5,455 nucleotides of DNA from Candidatus Melainabacteria bacterium (lineage in GTDB: Bacteria > Cyanobacteriota > Vampirovibrionia > Vampirovibrionales > JAJTHC01). Every line of letters begins with the position of its first letter. Position 1 is the first letter of the stretch. Positions 1 to 5,134 of this stretch are shown here, piece by piece. The stretch spans positions 1 to 5,455 of the forward strand of contig JAPLIO010000053.1 in the NCBI GenBank assembly GCA_026389055.1. Reading direction: 5' to 3'. A model generated the notes under the pieces. It was given only the letters and a program-made list of their open reading frames with translations, ran no database searches and was not told the origin of the DNA. The position numbers were made by a program, and so were the translations under genes.

Positions 1-65
1 CGTAGGGGCTTGCCCCTGAATTTGCGGGGGGTGTTGGGGGGTGCCCAAACAGGCACCCCCCGACA
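1..65. repeat. G-rich palindromic repeat region at window edge
   Basis: No gene is visible. Positions 4-17 form a compact hairpin, AGGGGC-TT-GCCCCT, starting inside the word GTAGGGG (2-8). The same word begins both inner arms of the MITE-like element at 117-254. Positions 26-33 and 36-43 are direct repeats of GGGGGGTG with a 10-base period. Positions 32-45 pair with 52-65 around a CAAACA loop: ten perfect GC-rich pairs, then one G-T wobble and three more pairs. No T-run follows on either strand, so a classical terminator is not supported. It looks like intergenic repetitive sequence continuing out of the window to the left; the relation to the 117-254 element is inferred from the shared word and palindrome style. 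Confidence 0.55.
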
Positions 66-116
66 AACCAACCAGCTAAAGACTGAAACAACAATCGATG
101 AAAGAACACGCTATTC

Positions 117-254
117 ATACCAATTGACATATTAAATAGCGTATAGCCTTCTCTATGTAGGGGTGCGATTTATCGCATCCGTTTGGGGATTGTGGAGCGG
201 ACGTGATGAATCACGCCCCTACAAAAACACGCTATTTAATATGTCAATTGGTAT
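117..254. mobile_element. MITE-like element with nested inverted repeats, 138 bp
   Basis: Perfect 26-bp terminal inverted repeats lie at 117-142 and 229-254; the left one begins ATACCAATTGACAT and ends AAATAGCGT. Inside are two 25-nt arms in inverted orientation (157-181 and 198-222). Each reads GTAGGGG, then a 14-nt perfect palindrome, then TCCG. The palindromes differ in sequence (TGCGATTTATCGCA at 164-177, CGTGATGAATCACG at 202-215), yet each keeps a 6-bp stem with a 2-base centre. There is no coding capacity. If the transposon end is taken as CCAATTG, a TA dinucleotide flanks both sides, which would fit target duplication by an IS630/Tc1-mariner-type transposase; that assignment is inference. 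An 11-base direct repeat, AACACGCTATT, occurs just outside the left end (105-115) and inside the right arm (226-236). Confidence 0.7.
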
Positions 255-270
255 CAAACCTTGAGTAGGT

Positions 271-320
271 AAAAAGCGTCTTGGCTTAGAAAAAGCTAAG
301 CCAAGACGCTTGAAAAAAAA
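271..320 (-). terminator. Rho-independent terminator of the RCK_C-like gene
   Basis: A perfect 16-bp stem (274-289 pairing with 296-311) surrounds a 6-base loop. On the minus strand the stem is followed directly by a short T run ending in TTTACC, and preceded by eight T's. It begins about 20 bases past the stop codon of the minus-strand gene at 332-781. The plus strand reads A's after the stem, so it should act mainly on minus-strand transcription. This is the strongest hairpin in the left part of the window. Confidence 0.85.
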
Positions 321-331
321 CGATTCAATGA

Positions 332-781
332 TTAGCTAAAAAACTGAGACCGAACAGCATCAGGCTGTTGGCTTAAAATAAACACTTCATCGCCCGCTTT
401 TACAAATTGAGCTTCTAAACTGGTGGGCAATACTTCCCCTTCCCGTACAACGGAAAGCACTTTAAACGGTTTCGGCAATTGTAATTGGCTGTAAAGCTTA
501 CCGCGTTGGCTAAATAGCGGAGGCACTGTTACCTTCATGGCAACAAACCCTTGTTCTTTAAGTTGAAATACTTGCGTAGCGGAACAATGTGGCACCATAC
601 CTGCAGGGCTGGCGGTTTTGGAAGCCACAGGAGCAACAGGTGGCGTAACCCCATCTAACCGAGCATGACGCACTTCCCGAGAAGGAACAAAGCCTGATTC
701 AGAAAAATAAACCATCGCTACAGCTTGAGGGGCAGAAGCCACCTCCATGGTGGGCGGAATAAAAACAGTGGTTAGGGGCAT
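332..781 (-). CDS. Small protein with a C-terminal TrkA-C (RCK_C)-like domain
   Basis: This 149-residue protein has a C-terminal half (about residues 78-148) resembling the TrkA-C/RCK_C regulatory domain. Visible features are a GKLYSQLQLP segment (94-103), a strand with VVREGE (111-116), and KAGDEVFIL (128-136) followed by a short helix. That domain normally binds small ligands at the end of potassium-channel subunits or antiporters. Here no RCK_N/Rossmann half, transmembrane segment or transporter is attached. Residues 1-77 are rich in Pro, Ala, Val and Ser, contain no recognised domain, and show no clear signal peptide. The ATG at 781 is chosen because AAAGGAG lies 8 bases upstream; an in-frame ATG at 826 would add 15 residues but has no Shine-Dalgarno. 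It ends at a strong terminator and sits alone between intergenic gaps, so it is probably monocistronic. The family call rests on pattern only and the function is unknown. Confidence 0.72.
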   Translation of the reverse strand: MPLTTVFIPPTMEVASAPQAVAMVYFSESGFVPSREVRHARLDGVTPPVAPVASKTASPAGMVPHCSATQVFQLKEQGFVAMKVTVPPLFSQRGKLYSQLQLPKPFKVLSVVREGEVLPTSLEAQFVKAGDEVFILSQQPDAVRSQFFS

Positions 782-789
782 GATAAGGA

Positions 790-796
790 CTCCTTT
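790..796 (-). promoter_or_regulatory. Shine-Dalgarno AAAGGAG fixing the start at 781
   Basis: On the minus strand AAAGGAG lies 8 bases before the ATG at 781. The alternative in-frame ATG at 826 is preceded by a C-rich stretch with no complementarity to 16S rRNA. This decides for the shorter, 149-residue product. Confidence 0.8.
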
Positions 797-1107
797 GTTT
801 TGTTTTTTTGATCTATTTAAAAGCATTGAAGCGTGGGGAGGAACACAACATACAGGTAAAAAACTACATCAATAAGAGGCTGGTTTTTAAAAGAAACACG
901 ACCCACTTCAGTATGCACCTTTTAAGGATAATAAAGGTTGCTATTTCACAAAGTTACTCTGCTAATTGACAAAATCCGCTAAAATTTACCAAAGAATGCC
1001 ACTGGTTGAGAACTTACTACTATTATAGTTTTTCTTTTTGTATGCCTATATGATAATTCTCATGGGAAAAACTAGCTAACTATAAAAAACAATCAAGAAT
1101 GCCTTGG
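797..1107. other. Intergenic region upstream of the RCK_C-like gene
   Basis: No gene of credible length is seen on either strand. The region must hold the minus-strand promoter of the RCK_C-like gene, but I found no convincing -35/-10 pair. On the minus strand TATTAT (rc of 929-934) is a possible -10 with only a poor -35. A short hairpin (ACCTTT at 917-922 with AAAGGT at 933-938) is present. TTGACA at 967-972 on the plus strand has no matching -10 at the right distance and no downstream gene. Confidence 0.5.
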
Positions 1108-1113
1108 TTATTG
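1084..1113 (-). terminator. Possible weak terminator of the GlmU-like gene
   Basis: On the minus strand a bulged stem (CAAT, three unpaired bases, CAAG, loop GCATT, CTTG, ATTG) overlaps the stop codon and is followed by six T's (1084-1089). Stem GC content is low and the bulge weakens it, so this is tentative. Confidence 0.35.
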
Positions 1114-1863
1114 ATTTTCAGTACCTGAAAGTTTATTTAGTTGTTTTTGAACCCAATGGGTAATTTCGGTTTGTTTGCCTCTGGCAATGGCTAAGCTGTA
1201 ATCAGAAACGGGTTTTGAAATAACGGAACCCGCAGCCACCATGGCTCTACGCCCAATAGCCACTGGGGCTATTAAGGTGCAATTAGCCCCAATGCTCGCA
1301 AAATCGGCAATCGACGTTTCTGTTTTTTCACCCGTTAATGAATTGAAGTTAGCCGTAATAGTACCCGCCCCAATGTTCACCCAGTTACCCAAAGTAGCAT
1401 CGCCAATGTAGGAAAGATGAGAAACGCAGGTATTGTCTGCAATGGTGGCATTCTTCAATTCTACAAAATTACCAATTTTACAATGGCTACCCACTGTTAC
1501 ATTTTCACGCACATGCAGAAAAGGCCCTAGCAAGGTAGCTTCCCCAATTTGGGCATTTTCAGAAAGAATGGTATGCGGTAACAAGTGCGTATTGGCACCC
1601 AGCTTAACATTAGCCCCTACAATACAGTAAGCTTCAATAATAACGCCTTCCCCCAGCTGAACTGTTGCATCTACAAGGGCAGTGGGGTGAACCGTTACCT
1701 GAGAAGGCACCGTTTTCAATAAATTATTCGGGCTTAAAACAGCATGAGGAACCGCTGGAAATGGCGAATTATTTGTTTCAGAAAGTGGGTAAGTAGGTAA
1801 AGGCAACTGAGATTGAGACATTATTAAAGGGCTAACCATGGGTGCAGTAGGGGAAGAAGACAT
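1108..1863 (-). CDS. Stand-alone GlmU-type acetyltransferase domain (left-handed beta-helix)
   Basis: This 251-residue protein aligns with the C-terminal half of bifunctional GlmU, which transfers acetyl from acetyl-CoA to glucosamine-1-phosphate in the cytoplasm, en route to UDP-GlcNAc. The N-terminal uridylyltransferase domain is absent; residues 1-55 are a Ser/Pro-rich leader instead. Hexapeptide repeats run from about 56 to 215. Positions equivalent to E. coli GlmU residues are conserved: R119 (R333), K137 (K351), catalytic H149 (H363), Y152 (Y366), N163 (N377), N172 (N386), K180 (K392) and R228 (R440). Spacings match exactly up to N172, then there is a 2-residue insertion before K180. 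Two differences are F173 for Tyr387 and A193 for Ser405. An AAAGG site 6 bases before the ATG supports the start. It has its own promoter at 1910-1938. A related hexapeptide acetyltransferase with another amino-sugar substrate is possible, so no gene symbol is given. Confidence 0.8.
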   Translation of the reverse strand: MSSSPTAPMVSPLIMSQSQLPLPTYPLSETNNSPFPAVPHAVLSPNNLLKTVPSQVTVHPTALVDATVQLGEGVIIEAYCIVGANVKLGANTHLLPHTILSENAQIGEATLLGPFLHVRENVTVGSHCKIGNFVELKNATIADNTCVSHLSYIGDATLGNWVNIGAGTITANFNSLTGEKTETSIADFASIGANCTLIAPVAIGRRAMVAAGSVISKPVSDYSLAIARGKQTEITHWVQKQLNKLSGTENQ

Positions 1864-1869
1864 AAAAAA

Positions 1870-1874
1870 CCTTT
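1870..1874 (-). promoter_or_regulatory. Shine-Dalgarno AAAGG for the GlmU-like gene
   Basis: AAAGG on the minus strand lies 6 bases before the ATG at 1863. Two later in-frame ATGs (residues 9 and 15) have no comparable site, which favours the long Ser/Pro-rich leader being translated. Confidence 0.6.
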
Positions 1875-1909
1875 AAAAAGCAAATGAACAGAGTAAAATG
1901 TTGGTTTAA

Positions 1910-1938
1910 AGTGTAACAGTATCGATAAAAATAATCAA
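1910..1938 (-). promoter_or_regulatory. Sigma70-like promoter for the GlmU-like gene
   Basis: On the minus strand TTGATT (rc of 1933-1938) and TACACT (rc of 1910-1915) are separated by exactly 17 bases, and TGT precedes the -10 as an extended -10 element. Transcription would start near 1903, leaving a 5' leader of about 40 bases. It lies between the lpxA remnant stop (1955) and the next ATG, so the gene can be expressed independently of the damaged lpxA. Confidence 0.5.
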
Positions 1939-2238
1939 TTCTTTCGTCTATCAGTTACGCTTCAAAAGGAATTTCAATACCGCCTCGTTTTTTGACACTA
2001 ATAGGGCTACAGGTACCACGTTTAGAAGCTTTCACAAAAGCGATTAACTGTTCTACATGCGGATTCCCCGAAAACAGTGATTCTGCCTGCTCAATTCGTT
2101 CAGACATTAACGCCGTGTTGTAAAACAAAATATGATAAGCCTGCTTGATGATTTTTCGTTGTTCAGCAGAAAAACCACTCCGTTTTAAGCCAACCGCATT
2201 CAACCCAGCCAATCTGGCAGGTACGGCGGAAATCAAAC

Positions 2239-2245
2239 TAAAGGG
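2239..2245 (-). promoter_or_regulatory. In-phase slippery heptamer C CCT TTA in lpxA
   Basis: On the minus strand CCCTTTA fits the X XXY YYZ rule for -1 ribosomal frameshifting and is correctly phased with the upstream lpxA codons. It sits two codons before the TGA at 2233-2235. A -1 slip leads straight into the downstream lpxA frame and would give a joined product of about 258 residues. I saw no obvious stable stem or pseudoknot just downstream, so function is unproven and chance is quite possible. Confidence 0.25.
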
Positions 2246-2622
2246 AGGAGGATCCTGCCAAACGAAACAAAAACCTCAATATGAACATGCCCCGCAATTT
2301 GAACGGTATTAGCCAGCGTAACTCCGTTTTCAACGGTACAATTATGCCCAATGTGTGAATACGCCATTAAGAAGCAATCATCGCCCACTGAAGTGGTTAG
2401 CCCTTCGCCTGTTGCCCGATGCACGGTGGCACATTCCCGAACAATCGTGTTGTTCCCGATACGAACATAGCTGACTTCGTCTTTAAATTTACGGTCTTGT
2501 GGTGCTCCACCAAGAACGGCTCCGCTGTGGATGGTACACCCTTCGCCTAGGGTAACATAGGCATCTAGCACGGCGTGAGAATAGAGAGTGCAATTTTCGC
2601 CAACAACGCAGTGTTCGCCAAC

Positions 2623-2694
2623 GATAGCGTAGGGGTGAATAATTGCGGTGGGGTCAATTTGAGCTGTTGGGTGGATAATTGCCGTTGGGTGAAT
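2623..2694 (-). repeat. Four tandem 18-nt units in the lpxA 5' end
   Basis: Residues 13-36 of lpxA read IHPTAI, IHPTAQ, IDPTAI, IHPYAI: four successive hexapeptides encoded by near-identical 18-nt units. Conservation at the DNA level (ATT or ATC, CAC or GAC, CCA or CCC, then mostly ACN GCN) is higher than hexapeptide structure alone requires, which suggests unit duplication. Confidence 0.6.
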
Positions 2695-2783
2695 GTTGGT
2701 TTTTGGGGGAATGGGGGTGGCAATTGACATGGTGATTCGTTCCCTTTTTGGTGATTATAGAGAAAGCGGAGAGCGTTGTTTTG

Positions 2784-2806
2784 ATTATACCGCAATCGCC
2801 CAAAAA
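2784..2806 (-). promoter_or_regulatory. Candidate sigma70-like promoter for lpxA
   Basis: On the minus strand a perfect TATAAT (rc of 2784-2789) lies about 54 bases before the lpxA ATG, predicting a 5' leader near 47 bases. The -35 is imperfect: TGTTGA with a 17-base spacer or GTTGAT with 16. The -10 is the convincing part. Confidence 0.45.
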
Positions 2807-2899
2807 TCAACAGTAGGAGAGAAAGAATCGTCTATAGTATTTTAAAGCATTGTCTCATTTTTTACTTTTTATAAGAAACCCCTGTCGTTAACAGAAATC

Positions 2900-4126
2900 T
2901 CAAGCATCTACCAAAATCGATCGCAACACGCCCAACGCTTGATGGATTTCCGCTGGGGTAACCACCAACGGCGGAATCAACCGAACGGTATTGCCACCCG
3001 CACCCACCAACAACAAACCAGCATTTCGAGCATGGGTTACTAAATTTCCCACCGCTAGCTTGCCTTCAGCCAACGCCAAGCCCTGCATCAACCCCACCCC
3101 ACGAACATCCGTAACCAATTGCGGAAAATCCACCCGCAACTGAACTAAGCCCTCCTGCAACAACTTACCACAATCCCGAACATTCGCCCAAAAAACAGGC
3201 TGGGTCAGCTCATTTAACACCGCCAAAGCCACCGCACAAGCAAGCGGATTTCCACCAAACGTCGTGCCATGGTCGCCAGGTTGAAAGGTATCCGACAGTT
3301 TTTCGGTGGTTAAAATCGCCCCAATCGGGAAGCCCCCACCCAAGCCCTTGGCTAACGAAACCCCGTCAGGATGAATCTCTTCAACTTGTTCAAACGCAAA
3401 CAAAGAACCTGTCCGCCCCATACCACATTGAACTTCGTCAAACCATAAAATGGTATTGGTTTCATCACACCGCTGGCGTAACGCTTGTAAAAATTGGCGG
3501 CTAGCCACATTCACGCCCCCTTCCCCTTGGATGGGTTCTACCATCACCATGGCGGTGTTTTCAGTAATCAGGGTATTCAACCCTTCAATTTGATTAAAAA
3601 CACCCACCTTCACATGGGGCATCAACGGAGCAAACGGCACTTGATACGAGTCTTTCGGGGTTAGCGATAACGCCCCAACCGTCCGCCCATGAAAGGCGTT
3701 GCCAAAAACGACCAGTTCTGTTGCAGTGGCGTGTTTATGGTGTTTCGCCCATTTTCGGGCTAGTTTAATGGCAGCTTCATTGGCTTCTGCACCACTATTA
3801 CAGAACAGGGCTTTTGAAAACCCGCCCAAGTAGGTTAGTTTGGTGGCTAATTCAATGCACGGTTGCGTGGCGTACAAGTTAGAAACGTGCATCAACTGCT
3901 GAGCTTGAGTACTAATAGCCTGTAGAATAGCAGGGTGGGCATGCCCCAAGGTATTGACGGCAATGCCAGCCGTAAAATCCAAATACGCCTTGCCAGAAAT
4001 ATCCCAAACGGTAGCAGCCTTGCCGTGCGTAAGCACTAAGGGGGCAGGGGCATAATTGTGCATTAACACCACATCGGCTTGGTGTAATAAAGCCAATTGA
4101 GTAACGGAAGTAGCAGAAGCATTCAT
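2900..4126 (-). CDS. argD: Acetylornithine aminotransferase (ArgD)
   Basis: This class-III PLP-dependent aminotransferase has 408 residues from the ATG, close to the usual ArgD length of about 390-405. It converts N-acetylglutamate semialdehyde and glutamate to N-acetylornithine and 2-oxoglutarate in cytoplasmic arginine synthesis. Visible motifs in order are DFTAGIAVNTLGHAHP (50-65), NSGAEANEAAIKLAR (110-124) for phosphate binding, AFHGRT (144-149), EPIQGEGG (197-204), WFDEVQCGMGRTG (228-240) with cofactor-contacting D230, SLAKGLGGGFPIGA (257-270) with Schiff-base lysine K260, and HGTTFGGNPLAC (286-297). All expected catalytic elements are intact. An in-frame TTG at 4147 would add 7 residues; neither start has a clear Shine-Dalgarno, so the ATG is preferred. 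A strong promoter lies just upstream. Related aminotransferases (succinylornithine, 4-aminobutyrate) are less likely. No other arg genes are in the window. Confidence 0.9.
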   Translation of the reverse strand: MNASATSVTQLALLHQADVVLMHNYAPAPLVLTHGKAATVWDISGKAYLDFTAGIAVNTLGHAHPAILQAISTQAQQLMHVSNLYATQPCIELATKLTYLGGFSKALFCNSGAEANEAAIKLARKWAKHHKHATATELVVFGNAFHGRTVGALSLTPKDSYQVPFAPLMPHVKVGVFNQIEGLNTLITENTAMVMVEPIQGEGGVNVASRQFLQALRQRCDETNTILWFDEVQCGMGRTGSLFAFEQVEEIHPDGVSLAKGLGGGFPIGAILTTEKLSDTFQPGDHGTTFGGNPLACAVALAVLNELTQPVFWANVRDCGKLLQEGLVQLRVDFPQLVTDVRGVGLMQGLALAEGKLAVGNLVTHARNAGLLLVGAGGNTVRLIPPLVVTPAEIHQALGVLRSILVDA

Positions 4127-4172
4127 GGTAAATAATTTTCTATACAATCAAGAGGAATTAAGCCAAATGCTT

Positions 4173-4201
4173 ATAATAATGGTTGTGTTAGCGTTTGTCA
4201 A
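4173..4201 (-). promoter_or_regulatory. Strong sigma70-like promoter for argD
   Basis: On the minus strand a consensus -35 TTGACA (rc of 4196-4201) and a -10 TATTAT (rc of 4173-4178) are separated by exactly 17 bases. The predicted start is near 4166, giving a leader of about 40 bases to the ATG at 4126. This is the best promoter match in the window. Confidence 0.7.
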
Positions 4202-4327
4202 GATAGGTTAAAACCAGCCTTTTTAGTATATTTAATACACCTTCTATCCAAAAAGACTGGTGCGAACACTTAATTTCGGATAATATAACAAAAAGTTAGT
4301 TTTTGTCTTATAAGCAACTCGTTTTTT

Positions 4328-4355
4328 TTGACTTGCACTGTGGTTACATTACGAT
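4328..4355 (+). promoter_or_regulatory. Possible sigma70-like promoter upstream of the flgM-like gene
   Basis: TTGACT (4328-4333) and TACGAT (4350-4355) are separated by 16 bases. The -35 is good and the -10 moderate. It lies nearly 290 bases before the ATG at 4644. No convincing sigma28 or sigma54 site was found nearer the gene, although flagellar regulation might be expected. Confidence 0.3.
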
Positions 4356-4442
4356 TAAACACTACACTTTATATATGGTTATTTCATAGTTTATCCACCA
4401 AAAGGATGAGATGATTCTTTAGAAATATCATTCGTTTGGTTT

Positions 4443-4523
4443 ATGACAAGATGCTGGGTTTGCGGTACGCTAGTAACAGATGGAAACGGAGTTTCAAACC
4501 ATTACTTTAGTTTTTTAAAGTAA
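4443..4523 (+). CDS. Possible 26-residue peptide with CxxCG motif
   Basis: ATG at 4443 to TAA at 4521-4523 encodes a 26-residue peptide beginning MTRCWVCGTLVTDGNG. The CxxCG pair and the following residues look like a zinc-knuckle start, but only one Cys pair is present and there is no recognisable ribosome-binding site. It ends inside an 8-bp inverted repeat. It could be a leader peptide, a remnant of a larger zinc-finger gene, or chance. I do not recognise it. Confidence 0.2.
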   Translation: MTRCWVCGTLVTDGNGVSNHYFSFLK

Positions 4524-4643
4524 CGATTAGGTTTTCTCAAGGATGTTTGCTTAATTCGGGAGTGTTCAAGTTAGTGGCTTTTTTGTAACCCACGCTAAAG
4601 CGCTTCAAAAAAAATCAATCTTACAGAGAAAGAGCGACATAAC

Positions 4644-5057
4644 ATGGTAGATTCTATACGTAGTACACAAACCGCAGGCACCAATGTTTCAGCTACCCGT
4701 CTTAACAGTAGTGCCACCACTGAAATTTCATCCACGTTACCCACTGAAAAAGAACCCATCGCACCTGCAAAAACACCTTTACCTACAACGGAAACACCCA
4801 ATACCCTTGGCACATCTCCCGCCGTTACACTACTCGTCTCAAAGGAATCTCAAGAAAAAGCCACTCAAGATTTAGCCATTGCCAAGTTAGTGCGTAAAGC
4901 CAACGCCGTTAAAGAACCCTACAATCAAGAAAAAGTAGCCTACTTTAAACAACTAGCCCAAGACCCTAAAACCTTAGCGGACTATTTACAAACTGTTGAT
5001 ACCAACGCAATAGCGGATACCCTTTTAACCAACGCTGAAGGCTCACTCTTCAGCTAA
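4644..5057 (+). CDS. flgM: FlgM-like anti-sigma28 factor
   Basis: This 137-residue, cytoplasmic, largely disordered-looking protein resembles FlgM. FlgM holds the flagellar sigma factor FliA (sigma28) inactive and in known systems is exported through the completed hook to release late flagellar transcription. The C-terminal part (about 80-137) carries the family pattern: a helix with NQEKVAYFKQLA (94-105), then VDTNAIADTLLTNAE (118-132), which parallels the DTGKIADSLIREAQ end of enterobacterial FlgM. A VTLLVSKESQE stretch (61-71) recalls the central SVTLS segment. It is longer than the usual 90-100 residues because of a Thr/Ser/Pro-rich N-terminus (5-60) and a few extra residues before the last helix. 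The start is preceded by AGAAAGAG about 9 bases upstream. It is monocistronic, judged from the terminator at 5100-5134, and no other flagellar gene is in the window. The family is divergent, so the call is by pattern. Confidence 0.68.
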   Translation: MVDSIRSTQTAGTNVSATRLNSSATTEISSTLPTEKEPIAPAKTPLPTTETPNTLGTSPAVTLLVSKESQEKATQDLAIAKLVRKANAVKEPYNQEKVAYFKQLAQDPKTLADYLQTVDTNAIADTLLTNAEGSLFS

Positions 5058-5099
5058 GCAAACAATTTTATCGTTTTTCATTAGAGAGAAAAGCCAGAA

Positions 5100-5134
5100 C
5101 CCTGTAAGTACTTGTTACCTACAGGGGTTTTTTT
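5100..5134 (+). terminator. Rho-independent terminator of the flgM-like gene
   Basis: CCCTGTA (5100-5106) pairs with TACAGGG (5120-5126). The stem continues past one A-C mismatch with GTA (5108-5110) and TAC (5116-5118), closing a CTTGT loop. Seven T's (5128-5134) follow after a single G. It lies 42 bases after the flgM-like stop and separates that gene from the J-domain gene. Confidence 0.9.

Larger units (their letters stand above)
1955..2730 (-). pseudogene. lpxA: lpxA (UDP-GlcNAc acyltransferase) with internal deletion and frameshift
   Basis: LpxA adds the first acyl chain to UDP-GlcNAc in lipid A synthesis in the cytoplasm. The 5' frame (2730 to 2233, 165 residues) shows the beta-helix with K81, H104, H126, catalytic H129 (E. 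coli H125) and H148 (E. coli H144). It then departs from the family after HIE (150-152) and stops. The 3' frame, lying -1 to it, resumes at DPPPF and carries LNAVGLKRSGF plus the C-terminal helical domain to 1955. Only 20 bases separate HIE from DPPPF; the E. coli spacing predicts about 93, so roughly 73 nt is missing. That removes the VHQF coil (E. coli H160) and the glycine-rich turn after it. The 3' frame has only TTG near its start and no evident ribosome site. A real deletion, an assembly error or frameshifting could explain it. The start ATG has AAGGGA 10 bases upstream, and a promoter lies at 2784-2806. Confidence 0.85.
4202..4643. other. Divergent intergenic region between argD and flgM-like gene
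   Basis: This AT-rich stretch of over 440 bases has no confident gene. It holds three inverted repeats. One is a long hairpin at 4214-4260 (11 pairs with one C-A mismatch, with a smaller GTAT/ATAC hairpin in its loop). The second is ACAAAAA/TTTTTGT at 4288-4306. The third is a perfect 8-bp TTACTTTA/TAAAGTAA repeat at 4502-4523. A possible plus-strand promoter sits at 4328-4355 and a 26-codon frame at 4443-4523. If the promoter is right, the flgM-like mRNA has an unusually long leader of about 280 bases. Confidence 0.5.

Noticed and set aside
1046..1064. Fur-box-like sequence ATGATAATTCTCAT
   Set aside because: Only about 11 of 19 consensus positions match, and it lies downstream of the GlmU-like gene, far from any promoter I can support.
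1433..1630. 65-codon plus-strand frame inside the GlmU-like gene
   Set aside because: Fully antisense to a strongly supported gene, with no domain pattern or ribosome site.
1955..2236. 3' part of lpxA as an independent gene starting at TTG 2236
   Set aside because: No ribosome site, and LpxA-like residues (DPPPF) continue upstream of the TTG, so it is the tail of the broken gene.
2565..2810. 81-codon minus-strand frame overlapping the lpxA 5' end
   Set aside because: Shadow frame: its repeated PPQL-type residues are the lpxA hexapeptide codons read out of phase, and it runs over the lpxA promoter.
2870..2897. Terminator after argD
   Set aside because: The CTGT/ACAG stem has only four standard pairs plus wobbles and no real T-run follows.
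4380..4643. Sigma28 or sigma54 promoter for the flgM-like gene
   Set aside because: TAAAG at 4516 and a GG-N10-GC at 4455-4470 were considered, but the partner elements do not match either consensus.
4595..4875. Minus-strand 72-codon and plus-strand 63-codon frames over the flgM-like gene
   Set aside because: Both overlap the flgM-like frame, have biased out-of-phase composition and lack recognisable motifs.
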